This document shows, in pieces, positions 1 to 7,439 of a stretch of 64,000 nt of DNA. Origin of the DNA: Streptomyces xanthophaeus (lineage in GTDB: Bacteria > Actinomycetota > Actinomycetes > Streptomycetales > Streptomycetaceae); contig NZ_CP076543.1 in assembly GCF_030440515.1 (NCBI RefSeq), positions 3,873,501 through 3,937,500 on the forward strand, written 5' to 3'. The translations under genes were made by a program, and so were the position numbers. The notes below the pieces were generated by a model that was not told where the DNA came from, made no database searches, and saw nothing but the letters and a program-made list of their open reading frames with translations. Every line of letters begins with the position of its first letter. Within the stretch, counting starts at the first letter, position 1.

Positions 1-348
1 GGCGGTAGCGGCATATTCACCGCTGCCAGTTGAGGACGTTACGGAAGGCGGGCACAGTGCAACACCCCCGACGGGCCCAATCTTGAATGGTCCGAACGGA
101 CTATGGGTAAGCGGCAGATCACCCGACGGAGTGATCCGGCGACATGCCCGACCATTGCGGCAATTCGGGTGTAATCGTCGCTTCTACTTCAGCAGAGGGG
201 CAAGATTCGGACATGTGTCCACCCCATTCGGGAAGGGTGAAAATCAAGCCGAGGGGTTGATGTCGCACCACACTGCTGTGACAGTTGGGGTCAGCTTAGG
301 CCAAGGCATTCGCGTGTGTCCGGCGAATGAGAACGTAGGCTGCCCCCT
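1..348. promoter_or_regulatory. Left-edge intergenic region with promoter of the PBP gene
   Basis: No convincing gene lies here. A -10-like TAGGCT at 336-341 ends seven bases before the ATG at 349, so the PBP transcript is probably leaderless. The rest is less GC-biased than the genes around it and contains several G+A-rich runs, as expected for regulatory DNA. From remembered gene order in Streptomyces, a WhiB-like regulator gene (wblA) may lie just beyond the left edge; nothing inside the window proves that. Confidence 0.5.
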
Positions 349-2658
349 ATGGGAAAGAAGCGCTCGGGCGGCGGGCTCACGGGGAGCCAGCAGGCCGCCA
401 AGTTCCTCGGAGTGTCCGTCCTCTCCGGGGTTGTACTGGCCGGCATGGCGATTCCGGCCACAGGCGCCCTGGGCCTGGCGGCCAAGGGGACGGTCGAGGG
501 ATTCGACGAGATCCCGGCCAATCTCAAGACTCCGCCGCTGAGCCAGCGGACCACGATTCTGGACGCCGAGGGTGGCACGATCGCCACGGTCTATTCGCGC
601 GACCGGCAGGTGGTCCCGCTCACGGCGATCTCCCCGTACATGCAGAAGGCGATCGTCGCCATCGAGGACTCGCGTTTCTACGAGCACGGTGCGGTCGACC
701 TCAAGGGCATCCTGCGCGCGGTCAACCGCAACGCACAGGAAGGCGGCGCGGCACAGGGTGCCTCGACGCTCACCCAGCAGTATGTGAAGAACGTCTTCGT
801 CGAAGAGGCCGGCGACGACGAGACCAAGGTGCGCGAGGCCCAGGAGAAGAGCCTCGGCCGCAAGATCCGCGAGCTGAAGTACTCGATCCAGGTCGAGGAG
901 GAGCTCGGGAAGAAGAAGATCCTCGAGAACTACCTCAACATCACCTACTTCGGGCAGCAGGCGTACGGAATCGAATCCGCCGCCCAGCGCTACTTCAGCA
1001 AGCCCGCCAAGGACCTGACGCTGGAGGAGTCCGCGATGCTCGCGGGCGTCGTGCAGTCGCCGAGCCGGTACGACCCGGTGAACGACGCGCAGGAGGCGAC
1101 GAAGCGCCGCAACATCGTCCTGCAGCGGATGGCCGACACCAAGGACGTCTCGCAGGCGGAGGCCGACGCGGCGAAGGCCAAGCCGGTCACCCTCAAGGTG
1201 ACCAAGCCCAAGAACGGCTGCATCACCGCCAAGAAGGGCGCGGGCTTCTTCTGCGACTACGTGCGCAACTCGTTCCTGACCGACCCGGCCTTCGGCAAGA
1301 CGCGTGAGGACCGGGCGAAGGTCTGGAACCAGGGCGGCCTGACGGTACGCACCACCCTGGACCCGCAGTCGCAGGACGCGGCCAACGAGTCGATCCAGGA
1401 CCACGTCTACCAGGAGGACGCGATCGCGACGGCTGTGACCATGGTCCAGCCGGGCACCGGCCGGGTGCTGGCGATGGGTCAGTCCAAGCCGTACGGCTTC
1501 GGGAAGAACGAGACCCAGATCAACTACTCCGTGGACAAGCGGATGGGCGGCTCGAACTTCGGCTTCCAGGTCGGCTCGACCTTCAAGCCGTTCATCGCGG
1601 CGGCCGCCATAGAGCGGGGCATGCCGGCGACCAAGGTGTACCAGGCGCCGAACAAGATCGACTATCCGACGCCGATCTCCAAGTGCGACGGCACGCAGTG
1701 GCTGAACCTGCCGATCGACGGCAAGATCCAGACGGCGAAGAACGAGACCGAGGACGAGATCGGGCCGTACGCGCTGCGGACGGCGATGGAGAAGTCCATC
1801 AACACGTACTTCGTCGAGATGATCGGCGAGATCGGCCTCTGCCCGGTGACGGAGATGACGCAGAAGCTCGGCGTGGTCCCGGCCGACGGCTCCAAGCTCC
1901 CCGAGGCCCCGTCGATCGCGCTGGGCTCCGCCGAGCTCTCCCCGCTGACGATGGCCAACGCGTACGCGACCTTCGCCAACCGCGGTGTCTACTGCACGCC
2001 CGTCGCCATCGAGTCGATCACCGACGCGCACGGCAAGGCGCTCGCCGTGCCGAAGTCCAAGTGCGACCGGGCGATGTCCACCGAGACGGCCGACACCATC
2101 AACACCCTGCTGCGCGGAGTGGTCGACTCCGGTACCGGTGAGCGTGCCGGTCTGAGCGACCGCGACAGCGCCGGCAAGACCGGTACGACGGACTCCCGCT
2201 ACAACGCCTGGTTCGTCGGCTACACGCCGAACGTCTCCGGTGCGGTCTGGGTCGGTTCGGGCGGCGCGAAGAAGATCACGATGGAGAACATCGTGATCGG
2301 CGGCAAGCCCTTCGAGAAGGTCTTCGGTGGTGGTCTGCCCGGCCCCATCTGGAAGGACGCGGTCAGCGGCGCGCTCTCCGGCCGCGAGTCGGGGAACTTC
2401 GTCACGGTCGGCATCCCGGAGCCGACCCTCCCCTCCGGCGGCCCGCGCGGCAACAAGCCGCCGACGACCCAGCCCCGGCCCGGCAAGCCCGGCGGTGACG
2501 GCAAGCCCGGCGGCCGGCCGGGCGGCCAGAACGGCGGGAACAACGGCGGGAACAACGGAGGCGCCACGGGCGCCACGGGCGACGTCGTACCGCAGCCCCC
2601 GTTCCCCGGGATCTCGATCGACCCGAACACGGGCGGCGTGATCGGCGGCCGCGACTGA
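349..2658 (+). CDS. Bifunctional penicillin-binding protein (GT51 transglycosylase / transpeptidase)
   Basis: Polymerises and cross-links peptidoglycan outside the membrane. The 769-aa product has a short basic cytoplasmic start, one membrane anchor at about residues 21-45, and a GT51 domain with EDSRFYEHG (catalytic Glu106) and GASTLTQQYVKN near 136-147. A class A transpeptidase domain follows, with active-site STFK (Ser410, Lys413), SIN at 483-485 and KTG at 610-612. The tail after about residue 690 is a low-complexity Gly/Pro/Asn stretch, common in actinobacterial PBPs. The ATG at 349 is favoured because a -10 box lies seven bases upstream and no Shine-Dalgarno sequence is seen. The gene is followed by a strong hairpin. 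Assignment to class A is secure; which paralogue it is cannot be told. Confidence 0.95.
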   Translation: MGKKRSGGGLTGSQQAAKFLGVSVLSGVVLAGMAIPATGALGLAAKGTVEGFDEIPANLKTPPLSQRTTILDAEGGTIATVYSRDRQVVPLTAISPYMQKAIVAIEDSRFYEHGAVDLKGILRAVNRNAQEGGAAQGASTLTQQYVKNVFVEEAGDDETKVREAQEKSLGRKIRELKYSIQVEEELGKKKILENYLNITYFGQQAYGIESAAQRYFSKPAKDLTLEESAMLAGVVQSPSRYDPVNDAQEATKRRNIVLQRMADTKDVSQAEADAAKAKPVTLKVTKPKNGCITAKKGAGFFCDYVRNSFLTDPAFGKTREDRAKVWNQGGLTVRTTLDPQSQDAANESIQDHVYQEDAIATAVTMVQPGTGRVLAMGQSKPYGFGKNETQINYSVDKRMGGSNFGFQVGSTFKPFIAAAAIERGMPATKVYQAPNKIDYPTPISKCDGTQWLNLPIDGKIQTAKNETEDEIGPYALRTAMEKSINTYFVEMIGEIGLCPVTEMTQKLGVVPADGSKLPEAPSIALGSAELSPLTMANAYATFANRGVYCTPVAIESITDAHGKALAVPKSKCDRAMSTETADTINTLLRGVVDSGTGERAGLSDRDSAGKTGTTDSRYNAWFVGYTPNVSGAVWVGSGGAKKITMENIVIGGKPFEKVFGGGLPGPIWKDAVSGALSGRESGNFVTVGIPEPTLPSGGPRGNKPPTTQPRPGKPGGDGKPGGRPGGQNGGNNGGNNGGATGATGDVVPQPPFPGISIDPNTGGVIGGRD

Positions 2659-2711
2659 CCCGTGGCGGCCGGCGATCACCGATCAGCGATCGCCGCACGG
2701 CACGACATGCG

Positions 2712-2757
2712 AAAGGGGGAGGGCCCCGGCCGACACCGGCCGGGGCCCTCCCCCTTT
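2712..2757. terminator. Bidirectional terminator hairpin
   Basis: A perfect 20-bp inverted repeat (2712-2731 with 2738-2757), extendable by one more G-C pair, with a four-base loop. It begins with AAA and ends with TTT, so it can work in both directions. It sits between two convergent genes, the PBP gene and the YqeY-like gene. Confidence 0.9.
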
Positions 2758-2771
2758 GCGCTTCTGCGGTC

Positions 2772-3233
2772 CTACGAGAGCTGCTGCTTGACGACGGCGG
2801 CGACCCGCCCGCCCTCCGCCAGCCCGGCGACCTTCGGGTTCACGATCTTCATGACGGCGCCCATGGCACGCGGCCCCTCGGCACCCGCGGCCTTGGCCTC
2901 CGCGACGGCCTGCGCCACGATCGCGACGAGCTCGTCGTCGCTGAGCTGCTTGGGCAGGTAGGTGTCGAGGAACTCGCCCTCCGCGGTCTCGCGCGCGGCC
3001 TGCTCGGGACGGCCGCCCTGGGCGAAGGCGTCCGCGGCCTCGCGGCGCTTCTTCGCCTCCTTCGCGATCACCTTGAGGACTTCCTCGTCGGAGAGCACAC
3101 GTGCCTCCTTGCCCGCGACCTCCTCCTTGGTGATGGCGGAGAGGGTCAGGCGCAGCGTGGACGAGTGGAGCTCGTCGCGCGCCCTGATGGCGGTCGTGAG
3201 GTCTTCCTGGAGCTTGGCCTTGAGCGTGGTCAT
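2772..3233 (-). CDS. GatB/YqeY domain protein
   Basis: A 153-aa soluble, mostly helical protein of the YqeY family, which is related to the tail domain of the GatB amidotransferase subunit. Its cellular role is not established; links to tRNA-dependent amidation are only inferred from homology. Family features seen are the opening MTTLKAKLQEDL, the central AEGEFLDTYLPKQLSDDEL and the ending MGAVMKIVNPKVAGLAEGG. The ATG at 3233 is preferred over a longer frame starting at 3272, because the extra 13 residues do not belong to the family and the 153-aa length matches it. It converges on the PBP gene and is divergent from the phosphoesterase gene, with 68 bp between starts. Confidence 0.9.
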   Translation of the reverse strand: MTTLKAKLQEDLTTAIRARDELHSSTLRLTLSAITKEEVAGKEARVLSDEEVLKVIAKEAKKRREAADAFAQGGRPEQAARETAEGEFLDTYLPKQLSDDELVAIVAQAVAEAKAAGAEGPRAMGAVMKIVNPKVAGLAEGGRVAAVVKQQLS

Positions 3234-3301
3234 GCAGGTGAGTCTGCCAGGTGCGGGGGCAGTGGCGCTCACTGGTTTTCCCGGTCTGCGACGATGGGTC
3301 C

Positions 3302-4240
3302 ATGCGTGCGCGTTACGGAGTACCCCTGAAGGCGGCTGCCGGAATCGCTGCGGTCGGGGCCGCGGGTGTGGCCTATGCCGCCGGTTTCGAGGCGCGGTCC
3401 TTCCGCCTGCGCCGGGTCACGGTGCCTGTCCTTCCCCAGGGGATGCGCCCGCTGCGCGTGCTCCAGGTGTCCGACATCCACATGGTCGGCGGACAGCGCA
3501 AGAAGCGTGCCTGGCTGCAGTCCCTGGCCGGGCTGCGCCCCGACTTCGTCGTGAACACCGGCGACAACCTCTCCGACACCGAGGGCATCCCCGAGCTGCT
3601 CGACGCGCTCGGTCCCCTGATGTCCTTCCCGGGTGTGTACGTCTTCGGGTCGAACGACTACTACGGACCGCGGCTGCGCAACCCCGGGCGCTACCTGCTG
3701 GAGAAGGCGCAGGGCCGGCACGGGCTGAACGGCAACAAGCCGGTCGTCGGCGCCGTCCACAACCCGTGGGAGGAGATGCGGGACGCCTTCGACGCGGCCG
3801 GCTGGCTGAACCTCACCAACACCCGGGCGCGGCTGAAGCTGGACGGCCTGGAGCTGGCCTTCACCGGGCTCGACGACCCGCACATCAAGCGGGACCGCTA
3901 CGCGAGCGTCGCCGACGGCCCGGAGGCGGACGCGGACTTCTCGATGGCGGTGGTGCACGCCCCGTACCTGCGCGTCCTGGAGTCCTTCACGGCCGACCGG
4001 TACCCGCTCATCCTCGCGGGCCACACCCACGGCGGGCAGCTGTGCATCCCCTTCTACGGGGCGCTCGTCACCAACTGCGACCTGGACACGAAGCGGGTGA
4101 AGGGGCTCTCCACGCACGAGGCGGAGGGCAATCGCGCGTACCTGCACGTCTCGGCCGGCTGCGGCACCAACCGGTTCACGCCGGTCCGCTTCGCGTGCCC
4201 GCCGGAGGCGACGCTCCTGACGCTGACCCCGAAGGGGTAA
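3302..4240 (+). CDS. Membrane-anchored calcineurin-like metallophosphoesterase
   Basis: A 312-aa phosphoesterase with an N-terminal hydrophobic segment (about residues 8-26), so it is either anchored in or exported across the membrane. The metal-binding motifs appear in order: DIHMVGG, NTGDNLSD, GSNDYYG (in place of the usual GNHD), a HAPYL histidine and GHTHGGQ. This is the layout of the YkuE/YaeI-like class, which act on lipid-linked or diffusible phosphoesters; the substrate here is unknown. The start at 3302 has GACGAT ending six bases upstream, suggesting a leaderless message. The start of the next gene is only 12 bp after the stop, but that gene has its own -10 box. Confidence 0.88.
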   Translation: MRARYGVPLKAAAGIAAVGAAGVAYAAGFEARSFRLRRVTVPVLPQGMRPLRVLQVSDIHMVGGQRKKRAWLQSLAGLRPDFVVNTGDNLSDTEGIPELLDALGPLMSFPGVYVFGSNDYYGPRLRNPGRYLLEKAQGRHGLNGNKPVVGAVHNPWEEMRDAFDAAGWLNLTNTRARLKLDGLELAFTGLDDPHIKRDRYASVADGPEADADFSMAVVHAPYLRVLESFTADRYPLILAGHTHGGQLCIPFYGALVTNCDLDTKRVKGLSTHEAEGNRAYLHVSAGCGTNRFTPVRFACPPEATLLTLTPKG

Positions 4241-4252
4241 TACGCTGCCGGG

Positions 4253-4960
4253 ATGACCACCCCGTCGCGCCTCGTCCCGGTGGTGTTCCGCGCCCTGGTC
4301 TGCGCCGCGGCCGTGGTGGGGCTGGTCATCGAGTGCGCGTACGGGAGCGTGCCCGTCGTCCTGAGCTACTTCACGATCTGGACGAACATCCTGGTCGCGC
4401 TCGTCCTCGGCCTGTCCGCCGCCCGCGCCTGGCGGCGCCGGCCCGACGTCGCTCCCCTCTACCGGGGCGGTGTCCTCCTCTTCGTCCTGATCACCGGGCT
4501 CGTCTTCCACCTGGTCCTCGCCAACCCGTCGAGCCCCTTCGACGTGGTCGCGGACCTCGACCGGCTGACCGGCGCCAGGGCCGTGGCCAACCAGCTCCTC
4601 CACACGGTCACCCCGGCCGGCGCCCTCCTGGACTTCCTCCTCCTCACGACCCCGCGCACCCTGCGCCCGCGCCACGCCGCCCTGTGGCTGGCGTACCCCT
4701 TGACGTACGTGACCTTCGCGCTGGTCCGCGGCGCCCTGCTCGCCCCGGGCACCGCGCGCCGGTACACGTACCCCTTCATCGACGCGGCCCGGTACGGCTA
4801 CGCCCAGGTGACCCTGAACGCGCTGGTCCTGGGCGCGGCCTTCTACGCGCTGGGCCTCGCCCTGGTCGCGGCGGACCGCTTCCGCCCGGCCCCTCCCCTG
4901 GCCCCGCGACCGCTCCGCGAAAACCGGATTTCGTCTCCGGCGACAGGTCCGCTAAAGTAA
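4253..4960 (+). CDS. Pr6Pr-family six-helix membrane protein
   Basis: A 235-aa integral membrane protein with about six hydrophobic helices and the conserved FTIWTNIL motif near residue 40 together with FHLVLANP and HTVTPAGALLDFLLL. These mark the Pr6Pr family, related to the FAR-17a/AIG1-like membrane proteins. No enzymatic activity is established for bacterial members. A TACGCT -10 box at 4241-4246 ends six bases before the ATG, pointing to leaderless transcription separate from the phosphoesterase gene. The C-terminal 30 residues are Pro/Arg-rich and probably cytoplasmic. Family placement is fairly sure; function is not known. Confidence 0.8.
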   Translation: MTTPSRLVPVVFRALVCAAAVVGLVIECAYGSVPVVLSYFTIWTNILVALVLGLSAARAWRRRPDVAPLYRGGVLLFVLITGLVFHLVLANPSSPFDVVADLDRLTGARAVANQLLHTVTPAGALLDFLLLTTPRTLRPRHAALWLAYPLTYVTFALVRGALLAPGTARRYTYPFIDAARYGYAQVTLNALVLGAAFYALGLALVAADRFRPAPPLAPRPLRENRISSPATGPLK

Positions 4961-4999
4961 TCGATGTCGCCAGGGCAGCAAGCGCTGCAAGGCGGCGAT

Positions 5000-5073
5000 C
5001 GGGGTGTAGCGCAGCTTGGCAGCGCGCTTCGTTCGGGACGAAGAGGTCGTGGGTTCAAATCCCGCCACCCCGA
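5000..5073 (+). tRNA. tRNA-Pro (anticodon CGG)
   Basis: A 74-base cloverleaf. The acceptor stem pairs 5000-5006 (CGGGGTG) with 5066-5072 (CACCCCG), with A5073 as discriminator. The anticodon loop is 5032-5038 with U33-equivalent T5033, anticodon CGG at 5034-5036 and G5037 as expected in proline tRNAs. The T-arm carries GGTTCAAAT. CCA is not encoded. Its 3' half is duplicated 1.1 kb downstream, which marks it as an integration site for a mobile element. Confidence 0.96.
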
Positions 5074-5088
5074 CGCTGAAGTACCAGG
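5043..5088 (+). repeat. Proximal att-like copy (tRNA-Pro 3' end)
   Basis: Positions 5043-5074 match 6138-6169 in 31 of 32 bases (C5065 versus T6160). The match resumes after five unalike bases with AGTACCAGG at 5080-5088 and 6175-6183, in the same register. The core covers the end of the anticodon stem, variable region, T-arm and acceptor 3' strand, the usual attB of tRNA-targeting actinomycete elements. Confidence 0.85.
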
Positions 5089-5092
5089 TGAG

Positions 5093-5124
5093 AGCCGGTG
5101 CAGGGAAACCTGCACCGGCTTTTT
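5093..5124 (+). terminator. Rho-independent terminator after tRNA-Pro
   Basis: Perfect 12-bp stem 5093-5104 / 5109-5120 with a GAAA loop, followed by a run of five T. It lies 20 bp beyond the tRNA 3' end and also faces the 3' end of the integrase remnant. Confidence 0.93.
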
Positions 5125-5138
5125 CCGTATCTGGGTGA

Positions 5139-5361
5139 TCAACTGGGTGACCACGGGTTCGGAGCGGCCCTGAAGATCTCGCCCATGGCCGTCGCACCGG
5201 CCTGACTCACGGGCGTGATCTGCTTCCGGCAGACAGCCTCGGTGACGGCCGTCCCGAGGTACCCGACGAGCGGGGAGATCCGTGGCGCCGGTGATCGCTC
5301 GCCGAAAGGCGCGCCGGACGTCGGTGGAGTCCGGCTCCGTCCCCGTCGCGGAGGAGTGCAC
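5139..5361 (-). pseudogene. C-terminal fragment of a tyrosine integrase, frameshifted and internally deleted
   Basis: Reading leftward, one frame gives VHSSATGTEPDSTDVRRAFR, the typical stretch before the C-terminal catalytic boxes of actinomycete integrases. A second frame then gives ISPLVGYLGTAVTEAVCRKQ and ITPVSQAGATAMGEIF, ending at a TGA (5139-5141). In intact relatives these read approximately LVGHSGTSVTE and VYRKQIRPV. Here the box histidine is Tyr and the nucleophilic tyrosine position is Cys. The segment that should carry the ELRHSFVSLLSD box is missing between the two pieces. The protein is therefore inactive. Its position 65 bp from the tRNA and its orientation match an integrase beside its attachment site. 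Confidence 0.75.
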
Positions 5362-5469
5362 TGCAGACGGGACGGTCGTCGCGTCCGACGTAGGGGGACA
5401 CACCGCGTCGCGTTTCACCTGGGGGTATGAGTACGAAGTCCCGGACCCGGCCGAGGGTGGCGAACGGAA

Positions 5470-6129
5470 ATGATCTCCGAGCAGGTGTGGGCGGACGCCG
5501 AACTCATCTGGGACTTCCACCAGATGCACCACGAGGCGCGCCCCTGTTCGGTCGCGGTCGGCCTCGGCAGCCACGACCTCGGCGTGGCTGACACGACGGT
5601 CGACCTGTACCGGCGCAGCATGGCGCCCCTGATCGTGTTCACGGGCGCCACCAGCCCGACGACCCGCGCCCGGATGCCGCGCGGGGAGGCGGTGCACTAC
5701 CGCGAGCGGGCGCTGGAGCGGGGAGTCCCTCCCGGGGACGTCCTCGTGGAGACCAACGCCCGCAACACCGGGGAGAACATCCGACTCGTCCGGGCCCTGC
5801 TGGAGGACGCCGGCCGCACCGTCGAATCCGTACTGCTGATCAGCAAGCCGTACGAAGAGCGGCGCGCGTACGCCACGGCGCGGAAACTCTGGCCGGAGGT
5901 GGAGGTGGTCAGCGCGTCCACGCCGATGACGTTCACGGGATACGCCGATTCCATCGGCGATCCGAAGCTCGTCATCGACATGCTCGTGGGCGCCCTCCAG
6001 CGACTCCAGCTCTACCCGGACCAGGGATTCATGCTCCACATGCCGGTGCCGGCCCGGGTGCTCGCCGCCTATCAGCGCCTGTGCGGCAGGGGCTTCACCA
6101 GCAGGTTGGTCAACGCTCCAGCTCCATAG
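5470..6129 (+). CDS. YdcF-family (DUF218) protein, cargo of the element remnant
   Basis: A 219-aa soluble protein of the YdcF/ElyC fold. Visible family motifs are GLGSHDLGVAD near the start, IVFTGATSP, the conserved ETNARNTGENI around 95-105, and LLISKPYEERRAYATA. E. coli YdcF binds S-adenosylmethionine, but the activity of this soluble group is unresolved. No signal peptide or membrane segment is present. The gene stands alone between the integrase remnant and the distal att copy, ending eight bp before it, so it probably came in with the element. A weak purine stretch precedes the ATG. It appears intact. Confidence 0.75.
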   Translation: MISEQVWADAELIWDFHQMHHEARPCSVAVGLGSHDLGVADTTVDLYRRSMAPLIVFTGATSPTTRARMPRGEAVHYRERALERGVPPGDVLVETNARNTGENIRLVRALLEDAGRTVESVLLISKPYEERRAYATARKLWPEVEVVSASTPMTFTGYADSIGDPKLVIDMLVGALQRLQLYPDQGFMLHMPVPARVLAAYQRLCGRGFTSRLVNAPAP

Positions 6130-6137
6130 CCGGTTGT

Positions 6138-6183
6138 GAGGTCGTGGGTTCAAATCCCGTCACCCCGACAGGGCAGTACCAGG
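6138..6183 (+). repeat. Distal att-like copy (tRNA-Pro 3' end duplicate)
   Basis: Second copy of the tRNA-Pro 3' sequence, with a single C-to-T change in the acceptor-proximal T-arm (T6160). No tRNA 5' half precedes it, so it cannot make a tRNA. It defines the far end of the presumed integrated element. Confidence 0.85.
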
Positions 6184-6185
6184 AA

Positions 6186-6220
6186 GACCGCCTGCTGATT
6201 CAATAGGCGGTCCTTCTTTT
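6186..6220 (+). terminator. Hairpin after the distal att copy
   Basis: Eight-bp stem GACCGCCT / AGGCGGTC (6186-6193 / 6205-6212) followed by a T-rich tail. Probably the ancestral terminator of the tRNA-Pro gene, now separated from it by the inserted element. Confidence 0.75.
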
Positions 6221-6256
6221 TCGGCCCGCGTGCCGACCCGGTGAACGAGGTGCCCG

Positions 6257-6751
6257 ATGACGGTCTTCCAGTGCCGTGACTGCCACCGTGCGGTGACGCC
6301 GGCCGTCACCGAGCGGCCCCTGCCGGACCCGCGTACGGATGACGGGTGGTACCGGCCGGAGGCCGGGCCCCGCGATGCGAAGGGGCATACCGACCGGCCG
6401 ATCGTGCGGATGGCCCCGGGCACGTTCGCGGTCGACCCCGATCCTTCAGGCCCGCCGTACGTACTGGACGACTCGTCCGGCCTGCTCGTCGAATCCGGTC
6501 CGCGCCACACCGTCGTGCTCAACCCCGGCGACGGCCTCGGCCTGGAGGAGCACCCGGACATCGCGATGCGCCGCGGCTACTGCTGTGGGATGGACGGCGA
6601 ATGGGGGCCCAACCTGGTGTGCGCGTGCGGGGCGGTCATCGCCACCGTCTACTCGGACTGCTACCAGGTCCAGGAGCTGAGGCTGCAGCCGGCCGCCGTC
6701 GAGCGCTGCGAGGGTCACCTCTCCGCCTTCGGGGCCGTCGCGGGCGAGTAG
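6257..6751 (+). CDS. Hypothetical protein with paired cysteines (possible zinc site)
   Basis: I do not recognise this 164-aa soluble protein. It has CRDCHRAV at residues 6-13 and a central GYCCGMDGEWGPN followed by CACGA, which together could bind a metal. The middle contains an acidic, Gly/Pro-rich segment with LNPGDGLGLEEHPD. A GAGG precedes the ATG at 6257. Its last 37 bp overlap tail-to-tail with the convergent gene on the other strand. It lies just outside the distal att copy, so it is native rather than element cargo. Confidence 0.6.
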   Translation: MTVFQCRDCHRAVTPAVTERPLPDPRTDDGWYRPEAGPRDAKGHTDRPIVRMAPGTFAVDPDPSGPPYVLDDSSGLLVESGPRHTVVLNPGDGLGLEEHPDIAMRRGYCCGMDGEWGPNLVCACGAVIATVYSDCYQVQELRLQPAAVERCEGHLSAFGAVAGE

Positions 6752-7314
6752 AGGAAGGAGAAGCGCTCCATCACGTTCCGGCGCTGGGTGTTGTGGAAGG
6801 CGGCGATGCGCCAGGTGCCGTCGGCGTCGCGGACCAGGGTGTACGTCTGGACCTTGGAGAGCTCGGCGGGGCCGGGCTTCGTGCCCGTGTAGTCGTCGCC
6901 GCGGCCGGTCAGGACGGCGGCATCGGTTCCGAGGAAGCGCAGGTCGAGGAAGGTTGCCGCGAGTGAGGTGCCCTTGACGAAGTCCTCGAAGAGCGCGCGG
7001 TGGCCTTCGGTGATGTCGGAGCGGCCCTCGTAGTGACTGCCGATGTAGGTGGTGTAGGTGGCGTTCTCGGTGAACAGGCCGCCGTACGCGTCCGCGTCGC
7101 CGCGGGCCCAGGCGGCGGTGAGGGCGTCGATGGTGGCGCAGATGGCCTCGCCGTCGGCGCGGTTCGCGCCCGCCGGTATGACGTCCGCGCAGTTTTCCGT
7201 GCCGGTGCGGCGGACGTCGGAGGTGGTGTCGAGGTAGAGGTACGCACCGCCGGCACCGAGGGCGAGGAGGGCGGCGGTGACGAGGGCGGCGCGCTTGAAG
7301 GCCGTGGTGTTCAT
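6715..7314 (-). CDS. SgcJ/EcaC-like (NTF2-fold) exported protein
   Basis: A 199-aa protein with an N-terminal membrane segment (about residues 8-25, AALVTAALLALGAGGAYLYL) followed by an NTF2-like domain. Family motifs are AICATIDALTAAWARGD, YGGLFTENATYTTYIG and VQTYTLVRDADGTWRIAAFHNTQ. Members are cone-shaped alpha+beta proteins, some in enediyne clusters; the reaction is undefined. The ATG at 7314 is chosen because upstream codons read through the shared operator. The gene is divergent from a MarR gene and the pair shares the palindrome at 7385-7419, so repression by that MarR is likely. Confidence 0.78.
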   Translation of the reverse strand: MNTTAFKRAALVTAALLALGAGGAYLYLDTTSDVRRTGTENCADVIPAGANRADGEAICATIDALTAAWARGDADAYGGLFTENATYTTYIGSHYEGRSDITEGHRALFEDFVKGTSLAATFLDLRFLGTDAAVLTGRGDDYTGTKPGPAELSKVQTYTLVRDADGTWRIAAFHNTQRRNVMERFSFLYSPATAPKAER

Positions 7315-7384
7315 GGGGTGCCTCTCGGTCGACGGGTACGAGCGGATGACGGCCGCCGCCGCGTTGATTACACTGACGCAGCAA

Positions 7385-7419
7385 CTGCACGCATGCATTA
7401 TCTGCATGCGTGCAGATAA
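7385..7419. promoter_or_regulatory. Overlapping palindromes, likely MarR operator
   Basis: Two nested perfect dyads lie between divergent genes. Arms CTGCACGCATGCA (7385-7397) and TGCATGCGTGCAG (7403-7415) flank five bases. Arms TTATCTGCA (7398-7406) and TGCAGATAA (7411-7419) flank TGCG. This is the size and symmetry of MarR dimer sites, and one centre is only 31 bp from the MarR start codon. Confidence 0.8.
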
Positions 7420-7439
7420 ATGACAAGGGGAGGTTCTCG

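Larger units (their letters stand above)
5043..6183. mobile_element. Remnant of a tRNA-Pro-integrated element (AICE-like)
   Basis: Bounded by direct repeats of the tRNA-Pro 3' end, about 1.1 kb long. It contains, next to the tRNA, the reverse-strand tail of a tyrosine integrase and, farther in, one intact-looking YdcF-like gene. Integrase beside attL is the normal order of actinomycete integrative elements. Replication, transfer and excisionase genes are absent, so this is a heavily deleted relic. The hairpin at 5093-5124 would be element-derived and the one at 6186-6212 the original terminator of the tRNA gene. Confidence 0.72.

Noticed and set aside
1..348. A wblA gene at the left edge
   Set aside because: Remembered gene order suggests it lies beyond the edge, but no WhiB cysteine pattern is present inside the window.
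244..2679. A very long open frame opposite the PBP gene
   Set aside because: It is antisense to a gene with intact catalytic motifs, and its composition (Arg, Gly, Asp, Leu only) is that of a shadow frame. The same applies to the long antisense frames over S9 peptidase, UvrA, asd and aminotransferase genes.
2683..3303. Leftward frame overlapping the YqeY-like gene
   Set aside because: A frame-shifted shadow rich in Arg/Gly; the YqeY frame carries all family motifs.
4843..6153. A 436-codon leftward frame across the tRNA-Pro region
   Set aside because: Only a short part (about 5280-5400) resembles integrase; the rest runs through the tRNA, the terminator and antisense to the YdcF gene.
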